Assembly (NCBI GenBank): GCA_903822975.1
Contig: CAIJRD010000010.1
Coordinates: 62,001-126,000 of the forward strand
DNA: 64,000 nt
Source of the DNA: an uncultured Sinobacteraceae bacterium
GTDB lineage: Bacteria > Pseudomonadota > Gammaproteobacteria > Nevskiales > Nevskiaceae
Direction of reading: 5' to 3'
Shown here: piece by piece, positions 44,127-53,206 of the stretch
How positions within the stretch are numbered: the stretch's first letter is position 1
How the letters are laid out: every line of letters begins with the position of its first letter
The notes under the pieces: model-generated
The model's database searches: none
Told to the model about the DNA's origin: nothing
The model's input: the letters and a program-made list of their open reading frames with translations, nothing else
Position numbers and translations under genes: made by a program

Positions 44127-45149
44127 TCAGGTGGTGGCAGGTCCAACCCGGAATTGACCTGGCGTCAATCCGGTCCAGCGACGGAACGCGCGCGTGAAGC
44201 TGCTCTGATCGGAGAAGCCGAGCCGGAAGGTGACGTCGCAAACCGTGGCGTGTCGCTCGCGCAGATAGCTCAAGGCCAGCTCGCGACGCACTTCGTCGAG
44301 CAGCTGCTGGAAAGTGGTCTGCTCCGCCTGCAAGCGGCGCTGCAGGGTTTTCTCCGACAGACACAAGGCGGTGGCAATATCGGCGCGCGTCGGTTCGCCC
44401 GACACGAGACGCGAAATCAATTCGGCGCGCACCCGCTCGGCCATCGCATCGGTATCGAAGCGCGCGAGATATTCCATCACCACGATGTCGTTGCGACGCG
44501 CCAGTTGTGCGTTCGCCATCGGCAGCGGCCGGCGCGCCCACTCGGCGGGAATCAACAGCGCATTCTCGCTCGCCTCGAAATGGATGGGGCAGGCGAAATG
44601 ACGTTCGAATTCGGCGCGCATTGCCGGCGTCGCCGCGCGTTGCAAATGTAGTTCCAGCGGCCGCGGCGTGTTGGCGTCGAGCGCCAGCAGCAGCACGCCG
44701 ATCTTGAGTGTGGAGGCCATCAGCAGATCGATGCCTTCATCGACCACCGGAATGTCGGCGCGCCAGCGCACCACTTGCTTGATGCCGTTCGCCGTCGGTT
44801 CGATGCTGACATCGGCCGCATTGCTGACGATCCGTGAAAAGCGCGCGGAACGCAGCAAGGCGTCCTCTAAATTCTGGCTGGTCAGCAGTGCGAGGCCGAG
44901 GCTGTGGAAGGTCGCCGGCTGGATGAATGCCGAAACTTTCAGACCGAAGCAGGGATCGCCGGTCGCATCGACCGCCAGCCGCCACAGGCGCGCCATCGAC
45001 TTGACCGGCGTGCGTCCGTTGGGGTCCTGCAAGGCCTGCCGATCGATACCGGCTTGGGCCAGCAGCGCGTGGCCGTCGTGTCCAGCGGCGTCGAGCGCGC
45101 GGACCAAGGCAATCGACCAGGTGTTGATGGTAGTAGCTTCGCGACTCAT
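44127..45149 (-). CDS. AraC-family regulator, OruR/ArgR-like
   Basis: This 340-residue protein has the Arabinose_bd-type N-terminal domain (FGLKVSAFIQPATFHSLGLALL) and a C-terminal AraC DNA-binding domain (IATALCLSEKTLQRRLQAEQTT; FRLGFSDQSSFTRAFRRWTG). The ATG at 45149 follows an AGGA. It is divergent from the DUF1214-DUF1254-arylsulfatase genes across about 240 bp that include a 15-bp direct repeat, so it may activate them. Confidence 0.9.
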   Translation of the reverse strand: MSREATTINTWSIALVRALDAAGHDGHALLAQAGIDRQALQDPNGRTPVKSMARLWRLAVDATGDPCFGLKVSAFIQPATFHSLGLALLTSQNLEDALLRSARFSRIVSNAADVSIEPTANGIKQVVRWRADIPVVDEGIDLLMASTLKIGVLLLALDANTPRPLELHLQRAATPAMRAEFERHFACPIHFEASENALLIPAEWARRPLPMANAQLARRNDIVVMEYLARFDTDAMAERVRAELISRLVSGEPTRADIATALCLSEKTLQRRLQAEQTTFQQLLDEVRRELALSYLRERHATVCDVTFRLGFSDQSSFTRAFRRWTGLTPGQFRVGPATT

Positions 45150-45309
45150 GGTCCTTGTCTGTCCTGCCGCGGATGCAAGCCTGTCCTGCGGCAACCAGAG
45201 TATGTCCCGCAAGGTCGAGATTTCATAGTTTGATCAGGCTACTAATCTACGAGATGCGACATCCGCCGTTGCAGCGAGCGCCGGCCGAGACTTATGGCCC
45301 GTGGCGCAG

Positions 45310-45348
45310 TGCAACAACGATGCGTGCAACAACGACGCGTGTAACAAC
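45310..45348 (+). repeat. 15-bp direct repeats upstream of the DUF1214 gene
   Basis: The unit TGCAACAACGAYGCG occurs twice and is followed by a partial third copy (TGTAACAAC). The array lies between the divergent AraC gene and the DUF1214 start. It looks like an activator-binding array. Confidence 0.65.
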
Positions 45349-45390
45349 CGGCGACACAGACCGGAACGATGGGTACGGGAGGAGAGTGGA

Positions 45391-45966
45391 TTGAGCGGAA
45401 CATTTACCCGCTTTCTGGGCTGCCTGGTATTGGCGATGCTGATCGGCGCCGGCGGCGCCGTGTTCCGCCTGAAGCTGCTCGACTCGATCGACGATGTCCG
45501 CGTTGGACCCTGGCGCAGTTCCAGCCTGATCGGCAGTCCGCAGGCGAGCCCGATGCTGCGCGCACTGGTCGCAGTCAACGGCATTCTCGCGCTGAATCAC
45601 GCGCAGGCGATTTATTTCACAGCTTCCGCGGACGACGATGGACAGCCGCTGACCGGCGCATGCCAATATCGTGTGGTCGGCCACGATCTGCCAGCGCGCT
45701 GGTGGAGCGTCACCGCCTATGGCGCGGACCGCTTCCTGATTCCGAATGCGCAACATCGCTACTCGGCGACGCGCGATAGCGTCAGCCGCGATGCCGACGG
45801 CGCGTTCGCCATCACCATCGGCACGCAGCCGCAGCCCGGAGACTGGATCGCCACCCAGCCCGGACATTTCCTGCTGACGCTGCGCGCGTATGCACCGGAG
45901 GCGATTCTGTCGGGCACGCCGCCGTCTGCGCTGTTGCCGCGAATCGAACGGGCGCATTGCGCATGA
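45391..45966 (+). CDS. DUF1214-domain membrane-anchored protein
   Basis: This 191-residue protein has one N-terminal membrane segment (LGCLVLAMLIGAGGAVF) and a DUF1214 domain. Its markers are AQAIYFTASADDDGQPL, WWSVTAYGADRFLIPN and the C-terminal GDWIATQPGHFLLTLRAY. The TTG at 45391 is chosen as start because GGAGGAG lies 6 nt upstream. In many bacteria DUF1254 and DUF1214 form one long protein; here they are two small adjacent genes in reversed order, overlapping by 4 bp. The function of the family is unknown. Confidence 0.85.
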   Translation: MSGTFTRFLGCLVLAMLIGAGGAVFRLKLLDSIDDVRVGPWRSSSLIGSPQASPMLRALVAVNGILALNHAQAIYFTASADDDGQPLTGACQYRVVGHDLPARWWSVTAYGADRFLIPNAQHRYSATRDSVSRDADGAFAITIGTQPQPGDWIATQPGHFLLTLRAYAPEAILSGTPPSALLPRIERAHCA

Positions 45967-46541
45967 GCGGCCAACGACCCAGGTCATTGTTCGGGCGGTT
46001 GATCAGGTGGTTGATCGGATCATTGACCTTGCTACTGATTGCGGCACTGACGTATTCCGCAACGATCCGGCTGGCGCCCTCCGCTCTGATGTTCGCAGTC
46101 ACGCATCGGCTGGCGAGCCTCGGCGGCGTTAACCAGATCGTTCACGCACCACGCGCCGACGAGCACCAGCGCAGCGTCGTCATGCCGAGTCCGGACTTTC
46201 TATATTCCTATTGCGTCTACGATCTATCGCACGGCGCCTTGCGCGTGCAGGCTAGCGTTCCGGTAGACACGTATTGGTCGGTCTCAGCCTACGACGCACG
46301 CACGGACAACTATTACGCGATCGACGATCGCAGCTTGCCTGCGCATCGGCTCGACCTGCTGTTGATCGCCGCGCAAGCACCGGCGCCGTCCGGCAGTACC
46401 GCCGATTTCGTGGTGCGTTCGCCGAGCACGCGCGGCATCTTGCTGTTCCGCACCTTGGTCGACCGCGATGCGCGCGTGACCGAGTTGGATCAGGCGCGTC
46501 GGCAGGCGAGCTGCCAATCGGAAAACCAATCGACGAGCTGA
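45963..46541 (+). CDS. DUF1254-domain membrane-anchored protein
   Basis: This 192-residue protein has an N-terminal membrane segment (WLIGSLTLLLIAALTY) and a DUF1254-type domain with FLYSYCVYDLSHGALRVQASV and TYWSVSAYDARTDNYYAIDD. The ATG at 45963 overlaps the DUF1214 stop. The two products probably form a complex facing the periplasm. It is followed 64 bp later by the arylsulfatase. Confidence 0.85.
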   Translation: MSGQRPRSLFGRLIRWLIGSLTLLLIAALTYSATIRLAPSALMFAVTHRLASLGGVNQIVHAPRADEHQRSVVMPSPDFLYSYCVYDLSHGALRVQASVPVDTYWSVSAYDARTDNYYAIDDRSLPAHRLDLLLIAAQAPAPSGSTADFVVRSPSTRGILLFRTLVDRDARVTELDQARRQASCQSENQSTS

Positions 46542-46605
46542 AAACTTTTACATGCCGCCACGCGACACGCGCCGCGGCCTGATCGACAAGGACGGGATCT
46601 CATCT

Positions 46606-48264
46606 ATGCAGTTGAGCAGGCGCACAGGAGTCATAGGGGTTGCGATCGTGGTGGGGCTGCTGCTGGCCGCGCCGCATTTGCGCGACTACGTCATCCTGCA
46701 CATCGCCGGCTGGCGTGCGCCGCATGTGGCCGAACCGCGCGCGGTGACTTGGCAAACCGCGCAGGCCCCACCCACCGCAGCCGCTGGCGCGCGGCCCAAC
46801 ATCGTCGTGATCCTCGCCGACGATCTCGGTTTCAACGATCTGAGCTTCGGCGGCGGCGGTGTTGCCGGCGGCGCGGTGCCGAGTCCGAACATCGATTCGA
46901 TCGCGCAGTCGGGGGTCACGCTGACGCAGGGTTACGCCGGCGATGCGACCTGCGCGCCCTCGCGCGCGGCGATCATGACCGGCCGCTACGCGACGCGCTT
47001 CGGCTTCGAGTTCACACCCGCACCGCTGGAATTCGCCAAGGTCATCGCGCGCTTTGCCCGCAGCGACAAGGGTCCGCAGGTGATCTACAACGCCGATCGT
47101 GAAGACGATGCGATTCCGCTCGACGACATGGGAATTCCCTCGAGCGAGATCACCATCGCCTCGCTGCTGAAGCAGCAGGGCTATCACACGATCCATCTCG
47201 GCAAATGGCATCTCGGCGCGGCTCCTCGGTTCCGGCCGCTGTCGGTCGGCTTCGATGAGTCGCTGGGCTTCTATCCGGGCGCTTCGATGTACCTGCCGGA
47301 GGACTCGCCCGATGTCGTCAACTCGAAGCAGGCCTTCGACCCGATCGACCAATTCCTGTGGGCAAATCTGCCGTTCGCGGTAAACCTCAACAACGAAGCC
47401 TATTTCCGTCCCGACGAATACATGACGGACTACCTCGGCGATCAGGCGGTTGCCGCAATCAAGGCGAATGCGCAGCGCCCGTTCTTCATGTACCTGGCCT
47501 TCAACGCGCCACACACGCCGCTGCAGGCCTTGAAGGCGGATTACGATGCGCTGCCGCAGATTAAGGATCATCGCCTGCGCGTCTATGCCGCGATGATCCG
47601 CGCACTCGATCGAGATGTCGGCAAGGTGCTCGACACGCTCAAGGCGCAGGGGCTCGAAAAGAATACCTTGGTGATTTTCACCAGCGACAACGGCGGCGCC
47701 AACTACATCGGCCTGCGGGACATCAACAAACCGTATCGCGGCTGGAAGGCGACCTTCTTCGAAGGCGGCATCCATGTGCCGTTCTTCATGAAGTGGCCGG
47801 ACCAGCTTCCGAGCGGTGCACGGTATGCAAGCCCGGTCGCGCACGTCGACATCTTCGCCACCGCAGCCGCGGTCTCCGGCGCTGCCATGCCCAAGGATCG
47901 GACGATGGATGGCGTCGATCTGATGCCGTTCCTGCTCGGCACCGATCGTGCGCGACCGCACCAGACGCTGTACTGGCGCTCCGGCGGTTATTCAACCGTA
48001 CTCGACGGTGATTGGAAATTGCAGACCGACGAGCAGCCGAAGAAGGATTGGCTGTTCAATCTGCAGAGCGATCCCACCGAGATCAACAATCTCGCCGCCA
48101 GCAATCCTGAAAAGGTTGCGCAGCTGAAAGCCATCATCGCGAGCAAGGACAAGGAAATGGCCAAGCCGCTGTGGCCCGCATTCCTCGAAGCACCGATTCC
48201 GATCGATCGTCCGCTCGGCGTCGAGGGCAAGCCAGGTGAGGACTATATCTATTGGTGGAACTGA
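46606..48264 (+). CDS. Arylsulfatase (type I, formylglycine-dependent)
   Basis: This 552-residue sulfatase has an N-terminal signal anchor (TGVIGVAIVVGLLLAAP). It also has RPNIVVILADDLGFND (metal Asp pair), the formylglycine motif C116-A-P-S-R (ATCAPSRAAIMTGRY), GKWHLG, and the Asp-Asn pair of FTSDNGGANY. The ATG at 46606 follows GGGA; an ATG at 46552 would add 18 residues. It lies in a rightward group with the formylglycine-generating enzyme at 52072, the expected activator. The substrate may be an aryl or steroid sulfate; this is inference. Confidence 0.9.
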   Translation: MQLSRRTGVIGVAIVVGLLLAAPHLRDYVILHIAGWRAPHVAEPRAVTWQTAQAPPTAAAGARPNIVVILADDLGFNDLSFGGGGVAGGAVPSPNIDSIAQSGVTLTQGYAGDATCAPSRAAIMTGRYATRFGFEFTPAPLEFAKVIARFARSDKGPQVIYNADREDDAIPLDDMGIPSSEITIASLLKQQGYHTIHLGKWHLGAAPRFRPLSVGFDESLGFYPGASMYLPEDSPDVVNSKQAFDPIDQFLWANLPFAVNLNNEAYFRPDEYMTDYLGDQAVAAIKANAQRPFFMYLAFNAPHTPLQALKADYDALPQIKDHRLRVYAAMIRALDRDVGKVLDTLKAQGLEKNTLVIFTSDNGGANYIGLRDINKPYRGWKATFFEGGIHVPFFMKWPDQLPSGARYASPVAHVDIFATAAAVSGAAMPKDRTMDGVDLMPFLLGTDRARPHQTLYWRSGGYSTVLDGDWKLQTDEQPKKDWLFNLQSDPTEINNLAASNPEKVAQLKAIIASKDKEMAKPLWPAFLEAPIPIDRPLGVEGKPGEDYIYWWN

Positions 48265-48480
48265 AGCCTCCCTTCGAAAGGAGTGCTTCGAAACTGATAA
48301 CGGTGTCAGGACAGGAGGCAGTCGATTGGGCGCGGGCGAACTAGAAACGTTCTGAGTTCACATCCACAAAGTCTGTGGATTGCCGAGTCTGGCCGTTAAG
48401 CTGCATCGCGCAAAAAAAGACGCGCCGGGACACGAGCAGGTGCTCGATTGATTGCGTCAACGCTAGGGAGTGCAGGGAAG

Positions 48481-50595
48481 ATGAAAGCAGGTTCGCGACA
48501 GGTCGGCTGGCGATCGGAGTACGGGCCGTATGCGCTCGGCGTCCTGCTGTGCCTGACGAGCGGAACTGCGGGTGCCAAGGAATTCAGTATCAGTGGAACC
48601 GAGATCACCGGTTCCGCCGACCTGCTGGTCACGGCGGGCACGCGCCTGCGCACGCAGGATCGCAACGTCAACATTATCGGCAAGACCAACCTGCCGGGGC
48701 AGCAGGGTTTCTGCGATGACAAGAATGGCGGTATCAATTGCACCACCGTCGCCGGCAACGCCGCCTATCTCGCGCTGCCCGGCGCGCTGTCGGTCAACTC
48801 CGACAACGGCGATCTGAATTACGACCGCGGCAGCCTGGTCAACGGCACCTTCAAGCTGTCGCCGAAGCTGGCATTGACCTACGGCGATTTCGGAATCGAT
48901 GCGAGTGCCTTGTATTTCTACGACGTCATCAATCAAGGCTTCAGCGAATCTCATCCGAACAACTACGGCAACAACGGTTTTCAGCCGGCGCATACCAAGC
49001 GCAGCGGCAGCGGCGAACAGGGTGTGGGTTCGCACTTCGAGTTGCTCAACGCCTACCTGTCCGGTGCAGTGCCATTGCCCGGCGATCGCGCGCTACGCTT
49101 TCGCGTCGGCAACCTCGTATTGAATCAGGGGCAGAGCAGCTTCCTGGTGCTCAACAGTCTCAACGACGTCAATCCGCCAGATGTGAACATCGCCAATCTG
49201 CCCGGCGCCGACATCAAGGAAATCTTCCGGCCGGTCCCGCTGGCGGTCGTTGAAAGTGCGTTGACGCCGAACCTGTCGGTGCAGGCTTACTACCAGTTCA
49301 AATGGCAGCGCGCGCCGTTGCCGCCAAGCGGCTCGTACTTCTCCACATCCGACCCGCTCGGCGACAACGGCACTTACGCGGCGGTCGGCTTTGCAAAGAA
49401 TCGCGAGGATCCGATGGATCTGGTCGGCGTCGACAATCGCACGCCAGGAAAGTCGTCGCTGATCTCGAAGTCGGGCCGCACGTTCCAGCGTGCGGCCGAT
49501 CGCGAAGCCGAAAGTCAGGGCGAGTTCGGCGTCTCGACGACGTATTTCAATCCTGATCTGAACAACACCACGGTCGGCCTGTACTACCGCAACCTGCACA
49601 GCCGCTTGCCGATCTTCGGCAGCATTGCCGGCAATCAGTCCTGCGCTGCGAATTCGAGCAATGCCGCCGAAGCACTACTGGCCTGCCGTGGCTTCGCCTC
49701 CGTGCCAGTCGTGGGCCTGGAGCCTTTGCCGATCGACAGCGTCAAATACTTTCTCGAGTATCCGTCGAATATTCACAGCCTCGGATTCAACTTCACGACT
49801 TCGCTCGGCGACGTCGCCTGGTCCGGCGAAGTGGTCTATCGCCCGAATCAACCGCTGCAGGTCGATCCGATCGATGTCGGCTTTGCCGCGCTGCAACCCG
49901 CGTTTCCGCTACAGACGATCAGCCTCGCGGTGGTGGACATTCCGGGCCGCCGCGTCGCCGCTCCGGATTATCTGTACACGCAGTACCTGAAGCAGACGGT
50001 GACGCCGGGCCAGACCATTCATGGTTTCGTACGGCGCGAGACGATCAACTACCAGACCTCCTTTCTGTACAGCGGCGGCGCCAGCAGCAATCCGTTCGGT
50101 GCGAACTCGATGACCGCGCTGCTCGAACTCGGCGCGTTCCAGATTCTCAATCTGCCGGACATCGACAGCCTGCAGATCTCAGGACCTGGAACGACGACGC
50201 ACCACAGCGCCGGCATCGATGGCAGCGGTCATCCGAACGCGCAGCAACAATCGACCAACCCGGCCGATCGGCAGAATCCGACATCGGAAACCAAGGGCTT
50301 CGCGACCGACTTCTCCTATGGTCTGCGCTCGCTGTTCGTACTCGAATACGACGATGTCCTGCAGGGCGTGAATCTGCTGCCGACGCTCGCCTATTTCCAG
50401 GATGTCGGCGGCACCGCGCCGGTGCCATCCGGCGAATTCATCTCTGGCCGCAAACAGGTGATCGCGCAGCTGCAGTTCAATTACTTCGATCGCTTCTACG
50501 GCGGCATCACCAACACCTGGTATTTCGGCGGCGGTCAATTCAACCTGCTGAAGGACCGCGGCAACCTTGCGATGTTTGTCGGCTGGCAGATGTGA
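48481..50595 (+). CDS. DUF1302 outer-membrane beta-barrel-like protein
   Basis: This 704-residue protein has a signal peptide (ending GTAGAKEF) and alternating beta-strand pattern with SADLLVTAGTRLRTQDRN at the N-terminus and a C-terminal strand ending in FVGWQM, all typical of DUF1302. Family members are thought to be outer-membrane proteins for import of hydrophobic compounds or esters and are nearly always paired with DUF1329. The DUF1329 gene follows 83 bp later. A 216-bp gap after the arylsulfatase gene may hold a separate promoter. Confidence 0.88.
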   Translation: MKAGSRQVGWRSEYGPYALGVLLCLTSGTAGAKEFSISGTEITGSADLLVTAGTRLRTQDRNVNIIGKTNLPGQQGFCDDKNGGINCTTVAGNAAYLALPGALSVNSDNGDLNYDRGSLVNGTFKLSPKLALTYGDFGIDASALYFYDVINQGFSESHPNNYGNNGFQPAHTKRSGSGEQGVGSHFELLNAYLSGAVPLPGDRALRFRVGNLVLNQGQSSFLVLNSLNDVNPPDVNIANLPGADIKEIFRPVPLAVVESALTPNLSVQAYYQFKWQRAPLPPSGSYFSTSDPLGDNGTYAAVGFAKNREDPMDLVGVDNRTPGKSSLISKSGRTFQRAADREAESQGEFGVSTTYFNPDLNNTTVGLYYRNLHSRLPIFGSIAGNQSCAANSSNAAEALLACRGFASVPVVGLEPLPIDSVKYFLEYPSNIHSLGFNFTTSLGDVAWSGEVVYRPNQPLQVDPIDVGFAALQPAFPLQTISLAVVDIPGRRVAAPDYLYTQYLKQTVTPGQTIHGFVRRETINYQTSFLYSGGASSNPFGANSMTALLELGAFQILNLPDIDSLQISGPGTTTHHSAGIDGSGHPNAQQQSTNPADRQNPTSETKGFATDFSYGLRSLFVLEYDDVLQGVNLLPTLAYFQDVGGTAPVPSGEFISGRKQVIAQLQFNYFDRFYGGITNTWYFGGGQFNLLKDRGNLAMFVGWQM

Positions 50596-50678
50596 TGAAG
50601 ACGCGGCGGATACACACAACGCAGTCACGTCACAGCGCTACTCACTTTTGCATTGCCTTGGAATCGAGGACTCGTCCC

Positions 50679-52055
50679 ATGTACCGCCGCCCACTCGCAA
50701 CACTGCTGACACAGGCTCTACTGGCCTTGGCTCTGCTGGCGCCGTTCAGCGTGCGCGCGGCGGTGTCGGCCGATCAGGCCGCGCAGATCGGCCAGTCGCT
50801 GACGTCGGTCGGCGCCGAGAAAGGCGCCAGCAAGGACGGGCGTATTCCGGCCTGGAGCGGCGGCGCTTCTGCGGCGCAGTTCGGTGCTGCGTTCAAGGGT
50901 TTCAAGGAAGGCGACTTCTATCCGGACCTGTTCAATGCCGACAAGCCCGTTCTGAAGATCACGCACGACAACTACAGCCAGTACGCCGCCCAGCTGCCGG
51001 AGGGCGCCAAGCAGATGCTGCGCTCGTATCCCGAATATTTCCTGAATGTTTATCCGACGCGGCGCACGGCCGCCTTTCCAGAGGCGATCTATCAGGCGAC
51101 CAAGGCCAACGCGACCACTGCACAACTACAAGGCGACGATGCCCTGACCCATGCCAGCGTCGGCTTTCCGTTTCCGATTCCGCAGTCGGGCGCCGAGGTG
51201 ATCTGGAACCACAAGACGCGCTATCTCGGCGGCACCGTGGACCAGACCGCCAATATCATCGTCGTCGATCAGAGCGGCAGCTTTCACACCGCCGAGTACA
51301 CGCAGTCCGCACAGTTCTTCTATTCGAACCCGGCGATCCCGGCCGACAAGCAGCAGGGCCTGATCTTCCAGCTGGTACGCAAGCAAACCGCGCCGCCGCG
51401 TCTGCGCGGTCAGGTCTCCATGGCCTGGGAGCACTTGGACGGTAGCCGCGACGCCTGGATCTATCTGCCGGGCACGCATCGCGTGTTGAAGGCACCGACG
51501 CTGGCGTTCGATTCGCCGATGGCCGGCGCCGATGGCGGTGTCTCCACCGATCAAAGCGATATGTTCAACGGGTCGCTGCAACAGTATTCGTGGAAGTTGC
51601 TGGGCAAGCGCGAGATGTATATCGGCTACAACAACTACCATTTGCAACAGCCGAATCTGAAGTACGCCCAGTTGATCAAGTCGCATCATCTCAATCCGGA
51701 TTATCTGCGCTACGAATTGCACCGCGTCTGGGTCGTGGAGGCGAGCCTGAAGCAGGGCATGAGCAACGTCATCCAGCGCCGCGTGTTCTACGTCGACGAA
51801 GACAGCTGGACGATCGCGGCAGTCGACTGCTACGACTCGCACAAGCAGTTATGGCGCTACGAAGAAGCGCACCTGCTGCCGCTGTTCGTCGATCACATCG
51901 TGGTGCCGGCGCCGGAAGTCGTCTACGACTTCTCCGCGGGTCGCTATGTCGTCATCAATCTCGCCAACGAGCTGCCCTACGTCGCCAAGTTCGGCGTAAC
52001 GCTGCCGGCGGATTATTTCACGCCGCAATATCTGCAGAGCACGGGTCGTCAGTAG
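50679..52055 (+). CDS. DUF1329 exported protein
   Basis: This 458-residue protein has a signal peptide (LLALALLAPFSVRAAV) and the DUF1329 hallmarks: GRIPAWSGG, NEMNYP-like sites (VIWNHKTRYLGG), VSMAWEHLDGSRDAWIYLPG, and a beta-rich LolA/LolB-like fold. GAGGA lies 8 nt before the ATG. The DUF1302/DUF1329 pair is linked to hydrophobic-substrate or sterol-ester metabolism in Pseudomonas and Nevskiales. DUF1329 probably carries a lipophilic ligand in the periplasm. Confidence 0.9.
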   Translation: MYRRPLATLLTQALLALALLAPFSVRAAVSADQAAQIGQSLTSVGAEKGASKDGRIPAWSGGASAAQFGAAFKGFKEGDFYPDLFNADKPVLKITHDNYSQYAAQLPEGAKQMLRSYPEYFLNVYPTRRTAAFPEAIYQATKANATTAQLQGDDALTHASVGFPFPIPQSGAEVIWNHKTRYLGGTVDQTANIIVVDQSGSFHTAEYTQSAQFFYSNPAIPADKQQGLIFQLVRKQTAPPRLRGQVSMAWEHLDGSRDAWIYLPGTHRVLKAPTLAFDSPMAGADGGVSTDQSDMFNGSLQQYSWKLLGKREMYIGYNNYHLQQPNLKYAQLIKSHHLNPDYLRYELHRVWVVEASLKQGMSNVIQRRVFYVDEDSWTIAAVDCYDSHKQLWRYEEAHLLPLFVDHIVVPAPEVVYDFSAGRYVVINLANELPYVAKFGVTLPADYFTPQYLQSTGRQ

Positions 52056-52071
52056 GCGCAGCGAGCCGACG

Positions 52072-53148
52072 ATGTCCTTCGACAAAAGCCGGTGGCGGCT
52101 GGCGGTGCTGGCGACTGGCTGCTTCGCGATTGGCGCGCTGGCCACACAGGCGTATCGCGCGTTCGACGCGAACGATCGGTCCGCAGCGCACTGCGGCATT
52201 GCAACCTCGGATGCACCCGACGATGGCCTGACCTTGATTCATGGCGGCAGCTTCCGCATGGGCGCCGAGGGAACCTATGCCGAGGAATCACCGGTCGAGC
52301 AGGTCACCGTCGACGACTTCTGGATCTCGCGCCACGATGTCACCAACGCGCAGTTCGCGCGCTTCGTGCGGGAAACCGGCTACGTCACCGTGGCGGAACG
52401 CGGCGCTGATCCGAAGGACTATCCCGGTGCGCCGAGCAGCTGGCTATTGCCTGGCGGCGCGGTGTTTCGTTTGCCGTCAGCACCGCAGGCGGGCGCACCC
52501 TTGCTGTGGTGGGAGTACGTGCGCGGTGCGAACTGGCGACACCCGGAAGGGCCGGACAGCGACCTGCGCGGCCGCGAAAATCATCCGGTCGTACAGGTGG
52601 CGTATGCCGATGCAGAAGCCTATGCGCGTTGGGCTGGGCTGGAGCTTCCGAGCGAAGCGCAATGGGAGTTCGCCGCGCACGGCGGAAATGATCAGCAGAC
52701 CTATCCCTGGGGTGCCGAATTGACGCGCGGCGGCCACGCCATGGCGAATACCTGGCAAGGCGATTTTCCGCGCAGAAATTCGCGAGCCGATGGCTTTGCC
52801 GGCACCTCACCGGTCGGTTGTTTTCCGGCCAACGGCTTCGGCCTGTACGACATGATTGGCAATGTCTGGCAATGGACGCGCGACTGGTATTTCCCGCAGC
52901 ACGGCGCGTCGCCGACAGCCATCGACTCAGTCCAAAAGATCGGGATGATCGATGCCGTCAGCAGCTTCGATCCGCAGAACCCGGACACGCCCTCGCGCGT
53001 GATCAAGGGCGGCTCGTTCCTGTGCGCATCCAACTACTGCCTGCGGTATCGGCCCACCGCGCGCCAACCGCACGACGCCGGCTTGAGTACCAATCACATC
53101 GGCTTTCGGACTATCCGCCGCATCACCCGAACCAATCCGCAGTCCTGA
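52072..53148 (+). CDS. Formylglycine-generating enzyme (sulfatase-modifying factor)
   Basis: This 358-residue protein has an N-terminal signal anchor (about 9-26) and a full SUMF1/FGE domain. The two copper-binding Cys of the active site are present in GGSFLC318ASNYC323LRYR, matching the human SUMF1 Cys336/Cys341 spacing. NVWQWTRDWYF and NHIGFRT are also typical. It oxidises the sulfatase Cys to formylglycine, here on the outer face of the membrane. The sulfatases at 40656 and 46606 carry the CxPSR target. It lies 16 bp after the DUF1329 gene. Confidence 0.93.
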   Translation: MSFDKSRWRLAVLATGCFAIGALATQAYRAFDANDRSAAHCGIATSDAPDDGLTLIHGGSFRMGAEGTYAEESPVEQVTVDDFWISRHDVTNAQFARFVRETGYVTVAERGADPKDYPGAPSSWLLPGGAVFRLPSAPQAGAPLLWWEYVRGANWRHPEGPDSDLRGRENHPVVQVAYADAEAYARWAGLELPSEAQWEFAAHGGNDQQTYPWGAELTRGGHAMANTWQGDFPRRNSRADGFAGTSPVGCFPANGFGLYDMIGNVWQWTRDWYFPQHGASPTAIDSVQKIGMIDAVSSFDPQNPDTPSRVIKGGSFLCASNYCLRYRPTARQPHDAGLSTNHIGFRTIRRITRTNPQS

Positions 53149-53153
53149 GAACA

Positions 53154-53178
53154 CGACCCGGCAATGACGGCCGGGTCG
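53154..53178. terminator. Hairpin between convergent FGE and AlkB genes
   Basis: CGACCCGGC and GCCGGGTCG form a 9-bp perfect stem with a 7-nt loop in the 58-bp gap between the two convergent genes. It lacks a U-run and could serve both. Confidence 0.55.
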
Positions 53179-53206
53179 CGTGACGGTGCTGTCGATGCGC
53201 GACCAC

